From the NCBI RefSeq assembly GCF_008831285.2, contig NC_045145.1:10230802-10294801 (forward strand): 64,000 bases of DNA. The letters run 5' to 3'. Of this stretch, positions 22,418-33,084 are shown piece after piece. The DNA is from Nymphaea colorata (Eukaryota > Streptophyta > Magnoliopsida > Nymphaeales > Nymphaeaceae). The position numbers and the translations under genes were made by a program. The notes beneath the pieces were generated by a model. It was not told the origin of the DNA. It did no database searches and saw only the letters and a program-made list of their open reading frames with translations. How positions within the stretch are numbered: position 1 is the first letter of the stretch; each line of letters opens with the position of its first letter.

Positions 22418-22844
22418 TTAAGTATACTTTAGGGTTTCATGTAAATGTTTCCTTCTGTATTTCTTTTTTACTTTTCCATTTTTATTTTTCAGTCTTTTGT
22501 TTTTGGTATCTTTGGTCTTTGACCAAAGTCAACTGGCTGTTGGAGTCCACAACAGATCTAAATAAGTAAATAGTGTTGTTGGATGACCGCCAACAGATAG
22601 CTCCTTGAGGCCTTCTTCTATATGTTGGGGATCATCCACTCTTATATTTTATTCTCCTTCCTTGTGCCTTTTATGACCTCCTTCAATACAATTTAAGTAT
22701 TTTTCAGCACCATTGTTTCTTGTTTATCTCCTGTGTGAGAGTTCACCAAGTCTTGTGCTATTGTGTAGTGATTTGGAGAATATTTCCCTCTTTTATAGTA
22801 ACAATCTAAATATGATAGATATCTATGCTCTAGCTTGAGGGGGA
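22096..22844 (+). pseudogene. Copia H: RNase H / pol C-terminus remnant, split by an insert
   Basis: It reads HERGKHIEGDCHYICD, then DLVADVFIKPI and GSPKCCN up to 22268. After the insert 22269-22797 it resumes as NLNMIDIYALA and a stop, followed by polypurine GAGGGGGAG. The match to the end of element C (HERTKHIEVDCHYIRD..KCCNKLSMIDIYAPA) is clear. Only this terminal part of the element is recognisable. Its 3' LTR starts at 22846. Confidence 0.8.
22269..22797 (+). mobile_element. 529-bp LTR-like insertion in Copia H
   Basis: An insert starting TGCTAAAATGG and ending CTCTTTTATA, flanked by a perfect 5-bp duplication GTAAC (22264-22268, 22798-22802). Removing it rejoins the H coding frame across KCCN/NLNM. 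It has no coding capacity; it carries a (TG)n-rich tract at 22320-22370 and (AT)n at 22386-22413. A 5-bp duplication and a TG start suggest a solo LTR, although the end is TA rather than CA. Confidence 0.65.
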
Positions 22845-22845
22845 G

Positions 22846-22980
22846 TGTTGAAAAAAATATTTATAAGGGATTGATTAAAATTTAATTTATCTTTATAAGA
22901 CTATTTTTTTCTTAGATAAGCTCGTCTTCTTTTTAGTTTTATGAACTAATCCTTACTTACATTGGGATTAGGATTAATGG
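22846..22980 (+). repeat. Copia H 3' LTR start
   Basis: TGTTGAAAAAAATATTTAT directly follows the H polypurine tract, so this is the LTR start. The right end was not located; similarity to the 8697 copy fades after about 100 bp. Confidence 0.55.
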
Positions 22981-23304
22981 AAAACATAGCCAGAATCTCT
23001 CTCCCAACATGGGCTTCAGCATTGACGAATGATGAGTACTCATTTCACCTTATTGTTTCAAGAATCTTGGGCAAAAACCAAGTGAACATTTGGAAACTTT
23101 TAGGCAGAACAGACCAGATTTTTTCCATCAAATTTTTTTTCTTCAAATGCAAGTTCCTTCCTATGTTAAATAGTAGTTAAATGATGATGCAAGGCCTGAC
23201 TATTTCAAAAATTCCCAAGTCATACAAAGATGCTCTAACGGTCTAACCAGAATTGTGCAATATATGTGTTGTAGTGATGGCAAGAAAGAAACATAAATTG
23301 TTAC
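22981..23304. other. APC2 intron 5 just before exon 5 acceptor side
   Basis: No coding or repeat structure is recognised beyond the fading H LTR. It is probably original intron sequence. Confidence 0.4.
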
Positions 23305-23376
23305 CTGAATCCATTCCTTAATTAAATTGAGAACAGGAGCCCTATAATCATCCCCTGCCAGATCCTCAACCTTCGT
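23305..23376 (-). CDS. APC2: APC2 exon 5
   Basis: A 72-nt exon encodes 24 residues with TKVEDLAGDDYR and LIKEWIQ, matching the KVHDLAGDDYR..IKEWIQ block of plant APC2. The acceptor is TTCTCAG|ACG and the donor is ATTCAG|GTAACA, both phase 0. It is too short to stand alone as an open reading frame, but its position, phase and protein match make it secure. The following intron runs 14.8 kb to exon 6 and hosts Copia C, Copia B, T1 and Copia H. Confidence 0.92.
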
Positions 23377-23499
23377 CTGAGAATAAGAAAACCAGTACTA
23401 TTCATGATTTATGAATTTAGTTCTAACATTTTTAAACTCAATTCCTGGACATAATTAGGGATGTAGCCATCATAGTGAAAAAGATAAACTTGCAGCTAC

Positions 23500-23789
23500 C
23501 TTCAGTAGAAGAAAAATAGCAGAAGCATATGCATCTTCAGTCATGGAAGCAAAGCCAAGGCTTCTAAGGTTACTGACAACTTTCCCAAACTTTCTAACCA
23601 ACCTGTTCTTGCTGGAACAAGTTGCTGCTTCATTACTATCATCAACATCCATCTCATCCACTCCATGTGACTTGCTTCCAAACCATTTACCAGTGCTGAA
23701 CCGAATATCCGTCCTTGATCTGTCTTGATCATCCATCATTATCATGATTAACTCTTCTAACCTCCGTTTAAAGTACAGATGAAGAAATT
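23500..23789 (-). CDS. APC2: APC2 exon 4
   Basis: A 290-nt exon entered in phase 1. It begins (E)FLHLYFKRRLEELIMIM, passes through an acidic stretch (VDEMDVDDSNE), and ends FGKVVSNLRSLGF..AYASAIFLLLK. These are the conserved YFK.RLEEL and LRS.GF.SM..AYASAIFLLLK blocks of plant APC2. The acceptor is TGTCTAG|AATT and the donor is GAAG|GTAGCT. The acidic linker is variable in the family, so local differences there are expected. A 123-bp intron separates it from exon 5, the only compact intron seen. Confidence 0.92.
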
Positions 23790-25270
23790 CTAGACAGAAG
23801 AAAAAGTACAAATTCCTTTAAGAACACAATATACATTTTGAACAGTCTAAATGTAAAAGAAACAGAATCAGTTTTTCTATTAAAAAAATCAGTAACTTAT
23901 AACACCTAGCAAGAAGAAGTAATATTAAGCATCTCAATCTAATCGAGTAGTAATCATCTCCTGGGATGCTACAGGAGGATAAAGAGTGGAATAGCCAGCA
24001 GGTGAAGCCTTGTTAGCTGGTCAGATTGATCTTACAAAGCAAGGTACATTGGCTCAAATCTATGTTTGTACATATATACGTCTTCGGGTGTCTATAAATA
24101 TAAAAAATTGTTGTATTTGCCTTTTTATTTTTGTAATCCTCCTTTCTTTTGTACTTTTTCCCATTTTCTTTCAGGTCAAGATTGACCATTGACAAGAATG
24201 GCTGGCTGTTGACCAGCGAATGGCTGGATTTGTAGAAGTTGGGGACTGGCCCAACAGACAGTCTAGCCCCACTCCATTATACACATCAAAGGATTAGTCT
24301 CACTTGTAGACAGCTTTTCTACGCAGTTTCCAGTAAATAAAATTATTTTTATACCTTCAAGTGCCTTCATGCATTTTTAAGAACTTTGTGCCTCGAAATG
24401 TCTATGATTGCCAACCTGCTTCTGTCAACCTGCACAAGCTTGACAGATGGACAAAACTGGAGGCCCAATATGGAAGAGAATCAAAGAACTATAGAGTAGA
24501 TAGAAGAATAATGAAAACAACGTCAACCAATTGTGATGATAAAGAGCAGTATAATACTGCTGTTACTAATTTATAGGGATCTAAATAGACAAAAGAGACG
24601 TTGCCCTACTGAGAATGGTCAGACTTATGGGCAGATCTCAAACACGTGCAGATTGAAGAGAATACATACTAAAGAGGGCTAACGGCATCAATAAGAGCAT
24701 AGATTAAAAGGAATACCAAAAGAAACACTAACAGGAGAAAAGGAATGATGAGATATCACAGAGAATAGAAATAGGAAGACCGGGAAGATGACAGAACAGA
24801 TTATCACCAGAAAAAGAGGGTTTGCTTGAGTAAAAAAAAAAAAACTTAGATCTCTTTGAGCATTCTTCAGGTAAACGCCTTGCAACCTGGCTCTGATACC
24901 ATCTATGATTTTGTAACATCAGATTACCATGTCATCCACTGACGACTTATGCATAGAAAAACAAGAAAAAAGGAGAAGAGAAGTGCCAAAGGATAAGGAT
25001 GGCAAAAGCAGTAACCATCTGCTGAACCCTAAGATTATATTATAAAATCACCCTAAGATTATATTATAAAATCAATCTTTTACACCATGGACTAATAAGT
25101 CCTATTAAAAACAAAAAATATTGCAGCCATGCCATTAATGAGAAAACATAACGTTAAAAAGGAAAAACCTATTATGATGTCTGGATCTGGATCCAGATCC
25201 AGACGTCATGACCCAAACCTTATACATGTTTTAACATTGTTCTTGTCTACAGTTGCCGTTTCTAGTATAT
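23790..25270. other. APC2 intron 3, left part: LTR-element remnant and palindrome
   Basis: There is no gene. A minus-strand PBS (TGGTATCAGAGCCAGG) occupies 24886-24901, so 24902 onward is probably part of a decayed LTR. A direct repeat of CCCTAAGATTATATTATAAA occurs at about 25026 and 25050. A 26-bp perfect palindrome (centre GGATCC) is at 25179-25204. Confidence 0.45.
24886..24901 (-). other. Orphan LTR-retrotransposon primer-binding site
   Basis: The minus strand reads TGGTATCAGAGCCAGG, the tRNA-Met PBS. No matching 3' LTR or coding region was found beside it, so the parent element is a remnant. Confidence 0.6.
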
Positions 25271-25514
25271 TGTTAGCCTGCGACTAACAGATGAAGACAA
25301 CTCACGCACTCTGCTCCGGTGAAAGCCCAGCCTCCACTGAAATCTCTAATATTTCATTCATAATTAGGTTTAACTCCCTAAGAAACTTATACACTCAGGT
25401 TCTTTAGATTGGGGTGGGTTTATTATCACCTATTATCCAGCCGATCCATCTATCTAACCCAATCCGTGACTCTACTGAAACGGACCCCTGACCCACAGGG
25501 TCCAGTCCTTAGCA
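25271..25514 (-). repeat. Gypsy G 3' LTR
   Basis: A 244-bp LTR with TG...CA ends (plus strand TGTTAGCCTGCGACTAAC to CCTTAGCA). It aligns along its length with the copy at 30062. Confidence 0.9.
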
Positions 25515-25554
25515 ATACTTCCCCCTTACAAGACACCTTCTTCTCAAGGTGTAA

Positions 25555-26830
25555 ATTCAGGAAAACGATACAGTATGTCTTCTGCTAACTCCTTGGTTGC
25601 TGGCAGATCATCATAAGTGTTCCACTCGATGAGCCATTCAGTCTGCAACTGCTTCCCTTGTCTCACCTTTCGAGTTCCCAACCTGCGGTAGGGATATAGG
25701 GCTGCTGGCTCAGTTAGTGCAGGAGCAGCTCAGGCCTCCATACTTGTGGGTGGATTGAAACAGGGTTTCAACTTTGAAACGTGAAACACTGGGTGGATTA
25801 AACTCCCTGCAAGCAACCCAAGTTCATAGGCAACAGAGACTATCCTCCTTTTAACTTGGTATGGGCCAACAAACCTTGGTGCTAGCTTGCCACTATCCTT
25901 CTTTACAGTAGGGCGTCGCAGGAAGACCCAGTCTCCTTCCTTCAGCTGCAAGTCTCCGTGTCTCCTATTATACTGCATCACCATGCGGTTTCGGGCAGCA
26001 GCTAAGTGTTGTTTGAGATCTTGGAGGACTGCATCCCTGCACCTCAACTGGACATCTACATCTTCCTCCCTTGTTGTTCCTGGTTGGTATCTCCTTAGGT
26101 CAGGTGGGGGGCGTCCATAGACAGCTTCGAAGGGTGTGATCCCTGTGGAAGAGTGTCAGCCCGTGTTATAAGCATATTCAGCCCAGCTCAAGTAGTTTGC
26201 CCACAGTTTTGGATGCTGTCCTATGAAGCATCTGAGGTATGTTTTGAGGCTTTTGTTCACTATCTCTGTCTACCCATCCGATTGCGGATGATAGGCTGTC
26301 GACATCTACAGCTTAGAGCCTTGAAGCTGGAAGTATTCCTTCCAAAATGAGCTCAGAAAGAGAGAGTTTCGATTGCTGACTATCGTCTGAGGCATGCCAT
26401 GGAGTTTGCCCACGTAGTCATGGAAAGCTCTAGCCACTGTCTTCGCGGAAAAGGGGTGGGCTAATACTATGAAATGGGCATGTTTCGATAGACAATCTAC
26501 CACCACCAAAATGGCTGACTTTACCACGAAATCCATGGAAATATCCTCCCAGATGCTGTCCGAAATAGGAAGTGGCTGTAGTAACCTTGCGAGTTTTCTG
26601 GCTTTTTGCTTGTTTTGTTGGCAGACTTGGCACCTCCTAACATAATCTGTGATTGACTTCTTCCTCCCAGGCCAATAGAAAGAGGATCGCATCCTCCTAT
26701 ATGTCCTTTCCACTCCCTCATGGCCTGTTGACTTGGAGTTGTGGAAATGCTCCAGAAGTGTCTCCCTCAGCTCCGATTCTGGAAGTATAAACACCCTTCT
26801 GTGGTAGTACATGTATGGTTCTCGCCACAC
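25555..26830 (-). pseudogene. Gypsy G integrase and chromodomain-like tail
   Basis: The HHCC zinc region shows HFHNSKSTGHEGVERTYRRM and VRRCQVCQQNK. The core reads WEDISMDFV and VVDCLSKHAHFI, but the second catalytic block is altered (VSNRNSLFLSSFW, where D.D is expected). The C-terminal domain carries GDWVFLRRP and IHPVFHVSKLK. A degenerate chromodomain-like tail, WLIEWNTYDDLPATKELAE and RFPEF, follows near 25560-25650. Broken by a gap and stops between 26306 and 26047. Confidence 0.8.
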
Positions 26831-27031
26831 ATACCCATAGCAATTGGTCGGCCTGCTGCTTATGTGCCTCCTTATGTCTTGTATAGAGGCTGTTGTTTGA
26901 TGTATGTACCTGTTTAATCCTATCCCACAGCTCTATCTGTGCCTGAGAAAAAGTCACTAGGGTCATTAGAGACTCACCCAACTGATTGCTAGCACGTGAC
27001 AGCCCGTCCACCACTGGGTCTTCTTCCCTTT

Positions 27032-28172
27032 TCAAAACTGTATCTTGAAATCAAAGCCCATGAGTTTAACAATCCAGTGTTGTAAGGTAGGGGACAAGGA
27101 CTGTTGCTGCAAGCAGTATTTGAGGTTGTGGTGTTCGGTTACCACCCTGAAACGGCGGCCCATCAGATATTGTTTCCATTTCAGGACTGCAAGTTCGATG
27201 ACCATCAATTGTCGTTCATAGTCCGACCTTGCTTTAAATGAAGGCCCCAACATTTTGCTGAAAAAGACGATGGGCAGGTGCGCTTGGCTGAGGACAGCTC
27301 CCACTCCTTAGCTTAATGCGTCAGTCTCCACCATGAAAGGAAGATTGAGTTGGGCATCCTTAGGATAGGTGTGGTCGTGATGGCCTGTTTCAGCCTTTCA
27401 AATGCATATTCCTCCTGGCCTTCCCATTTGAACTTGTCCCTCTTTGTCAGCTCCACCATTGGTGCAGGGATCCAGCGATAACCTTGCACAAATTTACACT
27501 CATGACCAGCAAGGCCCAAAAATGAGTGCAGCTCCTTGACAGATTTTGGGGGTTTCCATCTTCGCATGGCCTCCACCTTATCCCCTTCCATCTCTAATTT
27601 TCCCTTACTGATTACATGCCCCAAATATGCAAGCTGCCCTGTTCCAAAGATGCACTTAGCCATTTTTGCATGCAATTGGTGCTGCTGAAGAGTGGATGAA
27701 ACCAGTCGTAAGTGTCTCAAATGCTCCTCCGCTCCTGCACTATATGCTAGGATATCGTCGAAAAATATCAACACAAATTGGCGTAAGAATGGTCTGAACA
27801 CGTCATTCATCAATGACTGGAAGGTGGCTGGGGCATTAGTCAGCCCAAAGGGCATGACCTTGAACTCGTGCAACCCATCGTGAGTTCTAAATGTTGTCTT
27901 GGAGACATCCCTGGGATTCACCCTTATTTGGTGATAACCTGCTCGGAGATCCAGCTTCAAAAAATAGATGGCCCCATGTAATTGACCCAAAAGGTTTCAA
28001 TTATAGGAATGGGGTAGCAGCCTTTTACTGTGATAGCGTTGAAAGCTCGATAATCTATGCAAAATCTCCAACTACCGTCTTTTTTCTTGACTAGCAATGC
28101 CGGAGAAGCGAAGGGGCTATGACTAGGCTGGATAACGCGATCTTTAAGCATCTCTCGCATCATTTTCTGCAA
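27032..28172 (-). pseudogene. Gypsy G reverse transcriptase and RNase H
   Basis: RT starts with [20 protein letters not shown] and continues [13 protein letters not shown]. It then reads LDLRAGYHQIRV, MPFGLTNAPATFQ and the catalytic box FFDDILAYS, where Phe replaces the usual Tyr of YxDD. The thumb has FLGLAGHE in place of FLGL.GYYR. RNase H (PIVFFSKMLGPS, YERQLMVIELAV, WKQYLMGRRF) is in the next frame. There are frameshifts near 27980 and 27310. Closest general type: plant chromovirus-like Gypsy. Confidence 0.85.
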
Positions 28173-28543
28173 GTTTTCCTTTTGATAGTGGCTCTACCTA
28201 TAAGGGTTCAGTCTCACAGCCTTGGCCCCGAGCTGTAACTCGATGTTGTGATCACTTCCTCTTGCTGGTGGCAGTCCTCTTGGCACTTTGAATACATTGC
28301 TGAATTCCTTCAGCAGCTCCTCTAAGCGTTTGGGTTGATACCTCCTTGCCAGGGTCGACCATCTGCCGCGTCAGCTGGTTCCTAATCAGACGCCACCAGC
28401 AACATTAGGGATGCAGCCTTACCTTTTAATATTTGGCAGCAGTTAGGGATGCAGCCTTCCTCAATCGGCTTCTTAGCAGCAGTAGTTAGGGTATGTCTGC
28501 TCCCTCCATTTTGATCAAAATGCATCTGCATGCCTACAAAATC

Positions 28544-28825
28544 TCATACCACTTCGCCTAGGCTGTGCAGCCATTGGATTCCCAGTAATAAATCGGCTCC
28601 CGCCATAGCCAAGGTGAACAGCTCGATTGGGAATTTGTGGCTCTGAATTCCCAGCATTTCAAGTGAACATCTGCCCTTGCATTTCAGTGTGCTTCTGACT
28701 CCCACCACAACATTGAATGTTGGCTGCTGCTCAATTGTGCAACCTAATGTCGTAGTTGTCTTCTCTGCTATGAAATTGTGGGTGGAGCCCGTGTCCACCG
28801 ACACGCTGACTCTGCACGCTCTCAA
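28544..28825 (-). pseudogene. Gypsy G aspartic protease
   Basis: It contains VSVDTGSTHNFIAEK, the retropepsin active site DTG with the typical THNFI extension of plant Gypsy elements, and ADLLLGIQWLHSLG, the family's conserved second block. It lies between the gag knuckle and RT, as expected. It is cut off from gag and RT by stops or frame changes. Confidence 0.85.
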
Positions 28826-28837
28826 GGATCCTTTGAC

Positions 28838-30047
28838 TCACATTAACCGGGGCACTTCGTCTCCCCCTAGAACATGGAGAGAAATCTCCGACAGTAAGTT
28901 GGCTGAAGACTCCCCCAACATCTCTTCATCTAGCACAGTGGCTTCTTCCCCACCAGGTGGCTCGTCTTCTTCGTCCACCAAGTACATGTGTAGCTTTCGA
29001 CAGGTGTGCCCTGGTGACCAAGGTTGGTCATAGTGGAAACAGATCCCTTTGCGTTGTTTGTCCTTAATCTGCTCAGGTGTGAGACGCCTAATCACCTGCC
29101 GAGGGGCTGGATGCTGTTTTGATTCATATGCCTGTGGTGGTGTATTTTTGCATGTGATCTAGGCTCTTGCTGCCTCTGTCGATACCCCACAGCCTGCTGT
29201 TTCCGCTGAGATGTCTGTGTTTCCCTTCCACCATTCATGCTATCTCAAAACAGTCTGAAAGCGTGTGGGGTTTGGCAGCCTTCACCTCAATCCTGATTTC
29301 CTCCTTTAGGCCACCTAGGAATGTTGCCACCAGTGCTTCAGTCGGCCATCCTTTGACCATGTACTAAGCTCCTCAAAGCGCTCTTGGTAATCGACGATAG
29401 ATCCCCTCTATTTGATTGTGGACAATTCGACGTTGTAGTCAAGAAACGCCGAAGGTCCAAAACATGATTTCATGGCATCGACTAGCCCATCCCATCGTGA
29501 TATGCCATGCTGCATCACCAGCCATCTGTACCACTTGATGGTAGATCCATCGACGTGGATGGCAACATGACCCATTCTTTGCTCACCGATGATTCCATGA
29601 CATTCAAAGAATTGCTCCGCCTTGAAGATCCAACTCAGGGGGTCCTCCCTTGAGAATCACAGGAAGTCTATTCTAGGCTGTTTCCAAGGCCCTACACCAG
29701 GTCCCCTGTTTCCGCCGATGAACTCAAAATCAGGGGCATCACCTGGAGGAGGTGGAGGAGGGAAAGAAGGAGGGGGTCGAGGTCGACGGAACTCACCGTT
29801 TACCGTCTCTGTTTGTTCGGTGTTGGGTGACCCCAATACAAGATTCGGCTGAAGCATGTCCTTGATCATCGTCACCAAGGCGTGCTAATCGGCCATGAAT
29901 GCTTGCATCTGTGTTCTGTCTCCTGGTTATGGGTTTCGATCGCATACAATCTCTGATTCATCAATGTATTGTTTCCTCCATGTGCTCCCTATGCGCCTCC
30001 ACCACTGCCATGACATCCTTTGAGGTCACCTTGTTGGGGTTGCCCAT
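28838..30047 (-). pseudogene. Gypsy G gag
   Basis: The ATG at 30047 (MGNPNKVTSKDVMA) lies directly inside the PBS. Frameshifts and stops follow soon. A proline-rich segment (RPRPPPSFPPPPPPGD) is near 29770. The retroviral zinc knuckle survives only as CFHYDQPWSPGHTCRK near 29030, where the second Cys of CX2C is lost. Downstream lies an acidic stretch (VDEEDEPPGGEE). Homology rests on position and these motifs. Confidence 0.75.
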
Positions 30048-30061
30048 AGCTCTGATACCAA

Positions 30062-30306
30062 TGTTAGCCTACAACTAACAGACGAAGACAACTCACGCAC
30101 TCTACTCCAGTGAAAACCCAGCCTCCACTGAAATCTCTAATATTCCATTCATAATTAGGTTTAACTCCCTAAGAAACTTATATATGGAGAAATCATTAGA
30201 TTGGGGTGGGTTTGTTATCACCTATTACCCACTTGAACCACCTATCTAAACTGATCTGTGACTCTACTGAAACGGACCCCTGACCCACAGGGTCCAGTCC
30301 TTAACA
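30062..30306 (-). repeat. Gypsy G 5' LTR
   Basis: A 245-bp LTR, one base from the PBS (minus strand TGGTATCAGAGC, 30049-30060). Confidence 0.9.
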
Positions 30307-30624
30307 TGTATTTACTTACTTTACCATCTTTGTCATTGCTCATTATGGCCGATTCAATTGTTCAAGATAGCAGAGAAAAAGGAGAGATTGTTGTTGAATA
30401 TAAAGCCTTTTCATATCTTGTTGGAACAAGAACTAGTTGAAAAGACTGGAAAAGGTTGTTAGTTAAGAATAAGACAATGAGCCTGACGTTCTAATTTTTA
30501 ATGTCAATCATAATGAATAGTGTGCAGCCTCATATAGCAGATCGACTTATTTATTATACGAAAGACAAACAAGTTGGGGACAATTTCTATGATGCATATT
30601 CTCCTGAGAATAATGTTAGCGGAG

Positions 30625-30730
30625 TTTTACAAGTTGAGCAAGAGGTTTACCACCTATGTCACATGGGTGCTTCTAAGTTTTACAAGTTGAGCAAGAGTTT
30701 TACCACCTATGTCACATGGGTGCTTCTAAA
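30625..30730. repeat. 53-bp tandem duplication at T3's left end
   Basis: Two adjacent 53-bp units (30625-30677, 30678-30730) each contain flanking gag sequence, the TSD-like TTTACCAC and the first 24 bp of T3. The duplication therefore occurred after T3 inserted. Confidence 0.85.
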
Positions 30731-31046
30731 TGGCTGCCGCATGCGTGTCACACCGATGTCGATGCTGGTGCTGGTGCTGGTGATGGTGCTTCTCCGACAC
30801 AGCACATCCGTTCGGTCAGCCGAACCGGGCCAAAACTGACCATTTTAAATATGCACATAACTAAACTATCTATATTACAAAAAGTTTATATGTAAATATA
30901 GATAAATAGGGCTACCAAACAGTTGAATAGCTATGTAACAAATGAGTTGTATACTTATATACACATAATCACTGCACCCGCAGCTAAGTTTTTCTGAAAA
31001 TTGCCACATCTGCACCTGCTCTAGCACCTACACCCATGTGACATAG
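30707..31046. mobile_element. hAT-like non-autonomous DNA transposon T3
   Basis: A 340-bp element with inverted ends CTATGTCACATGGGTG at the left and CACCCATGTGACATAG at the right. It has a perfect 8-bp duplication TTTACCAC (30699-30706, 31047-31054). It interrupts the Copia I gag frame, which reads through when T3 and one duplication copy are removed. The interior contains GCTGGTGCTGG repeats and no coding region. It is related to T1 and T2 by its ends. Confidence 0.88.
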
Positions 31047-31210
31047 TTTACCACTTGCAGCAAAGAGAGCAAACTCTCAGCCAATATTATGCATCAATTA
31101 AATATGCTTTGAAAGACTAAATGCAGAAAGCTGATGATTCATCAAGAGCAAACTATGGTTGCATCATTTCTTGCAAAAGTATCAACTGAATACTCTATTG
31201 CTAAGGTACT

Positions 31211-32150
31211 GAAATTTAAGGTTTTTTAATACTATTTAATACGGTCATAATGAAGGTTAACTCTATATTTAATGCTGTTACAATGAAGATGCCATAATAA
31301 TGAATGTTAACTGCATATTTAATGCTATAATAATGGAGATTAATTAAAAAGAGGAGTAGTAAAGGAGAGAGAAATAGACAACCCAATTTACAAGCCTACT
31401 ACATAAAAATTGTATTTATGAGCTATGACAGTGAATGTTAATTACATATTTAATGCTATAATAATGAAAGTTAACTAAAACAAGGCGTAATAAGGGGAGA
31501 AAGAGATATAGACAGCCAAATTTACCTACTACATAAAAAAATGTATTAATGAGGGGATTTAATGAAAATTTCTGTATTCTGATTTTTAAATAACTTCTAA
31601 ATAAAACTTCAATCATCAAAACTAAGTTTCTCATAAGCCATAAACAACTTAACAAGGAAAATCAAGATATAGGAAAAAAAATATTAACTGGTTGTATAAC
31701 AACATTTAATCAGAAATTACAACATATGACACTGCCAGCCCTATACTGCACCACTTGAGTATTAAAGCATATCAGATCTGGATTTGGATTCAGATCCATA
31801 TGCTTTCCAACTTCTACATGTAATCAATCTCACTTTTTATTGGATTAGGGTGTAACTTAGTCCCAGACTAAAACTCAAATGCAAAATTCATAATATGATT
31901 ATTGGATCATATTTTCATAACGAGAATCAAGCAGCCTGGTCAATTATGTGCCAATATGTCTTATACATTGAAAGAACTTTATAGCTTTTCTCATCAATGA
32001 AGAGGCTGCAGCTGGGCCCTTTCCACTAAAAGAAGACTGTATTGCAAGGCTGCAAGATACTTTTAACAGAGCCACATGTAAACCTCTAGGAGCAACAATT
32101 CTAGCACAAGATATAGCCAACACAAACTAATAGACATAACAGATACAGAC
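31211..32150. other. APC2 intron 3, right part
   Basis: AT-rich with no gene. Two diverged copies of an ATATTTAATGCTATAATAATG block (about 31260-31345 and 31425-31490) form an irregular direct repeat. An imperfect palindrome with arms AGCATATCAGATCTGGATT is at about 31766-31804. Confidence 0.45.
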
Positions 32151-32373
32151 CTGGAAAATGCCCAGGAAGAGTACTTAACATAACTGCAGCGACCATCAAC
32201 TGGTACTTGGAAAGAAGGTTGTTTTGGAACACGACACTGCTTTTCAATGATGTAGGAAAATCCTGATGGAATGACAGAACAGTCCCGAGGAATGATAGGC
32301 ACTTTTCTTGATGTTTCTTTAATGAGCATATTTCTTCCAATGATGCAGCAAGAACATCTTGTGTTGTACGATC
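32151..32373 (-). CDS. APC2: APC2 exon 3
   Basis: A 223-nt exon (74 codons plus 1 nt) begins DRTTQDVLAASLEEICSLKK and continues HQEKCLSFL, then VMLSTLPGHFP. This corresponds to the ALEEIS..YHEKCLSIL..TTLPQYFP block of plant APC2. The acceptor is TTATAG|GAT and the donor is CCAG|GTCTGT. The single leftover G joins AA at the start of exon 4 to give Glu, as expected for FPE in the family. The left intron (intron 3) is 8.4 kb and contains the Gypsy G and Copia I nest. Confidence 0.9.
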
Positions 32374-33084
32374 CTATAATGAGGCCAGACAAAAGAAAAC
32401 GCGATAACGAGTCAGTAAATCAAATACTAGGGAAAAGAAGGAAAAAAAAAAGGAAATAGCATGCACCAGATTCTAACTGCTGCAACTAGATTTTTGCCAC
32501 TCATTGTTTTGGCATTCATTGTGTTTACCAACATAGAGAAATCTTGAGGCAAACGTTGGCATCCTCTGTAAGGACGAGACCAAGATATGTGGAAGACATA
32601 AGTGATGTTTGTCAAAGACATACATGGTTTTGAAGTAACAAATATAGTATTAGGTAATAACTTTTAGGATAAGTGCAAATATGTTATAAAAAGTTTGTGA
32701 ACCTCTTTTTCATGGATTGCAATTGGTTGATTGTGACGGCAACCATGTATGGGGAATATATATTATAGGAACCCTATATACAAAGTATTGTTTATATATA
32801 TTTACACACATATGTATACACATATATTATCCCATATGGAAAGGATAACATATATACCCGTATATATATATATAGGAGTATACTTAGTATGCAGTATGTA
32901 CAAAGAGACTAGTATTTTAATATAAGTGTGGCGCAGTACCCTACAATGTCTACTGTATGAATCAAATGTCACAGTTTCATGCATCAGCCAACAACTGAGC
33001 ATACGGAAGCCATAATATGAACTTCTGATATATCTGAAAGGAACAATCAGGAATGGACTTTAATATAAGAGAAGGTAAACAAAC
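32374..33084. other. APC2 intron 2, left part
   Basis: No gene or element is recognised. It has a TATA-rich stretch at 32780-32880 (ATATATAT/ACACATATG). A reading frame at 32427-32621 was considered and rejected. Confidence 0.4.

Larger units (their letters stand above)
25271..30306 (-). mobile_element. Ty3/Gypsy element G (complete, decayed)
   Basis: A minus-strand Ty3/Gypsy element in APC2 intron 3. The 5' LTR is 30062-30306, the PBS 30049-30060, then gag, protease, RT, RNase H, integrase and a chromodomain-like tail. A polypurine tract (AAGGGGGAAGT) precedes the 3' LTR 25271-25514. The flanks TATAT (25266-25270) and TGTAT (30307-30311) are an imperfect 5-bp duplication. Pol order with integrase last is Gypsy-type. 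It inserted about 38 bp upstream of the gag ATG of Copia remnant I. The coding frames are broken throughout. Confidence 0.9.
30345..31210 (+). pseudogene. Copia I gag remnant, split by T3
   Basis: It starts MADSIVQDSREKGEIVVEY, then MNSVQPHIADRLIYYTKD and VSGVLQVEQEVYH. After element T3 (30707-31046) it resumes LQQREQTLSQYYASIKYAL. The layout matches the UBN2-type gag of elements C and D (MNNVESHIAPTIAYYTK). Stops and frameshifts are present, and nothing downstream of gag was recognised. Its leader is cut off by Gypsy G. Confidence 0.75.

Noticed and set aside
32427-32621. A minus-strand open frame beside APC2 exon 3, with a possible acceptor
   Set aside because: It does not match APC2, and exons 2 and 3 already join in phase with continuous homology.
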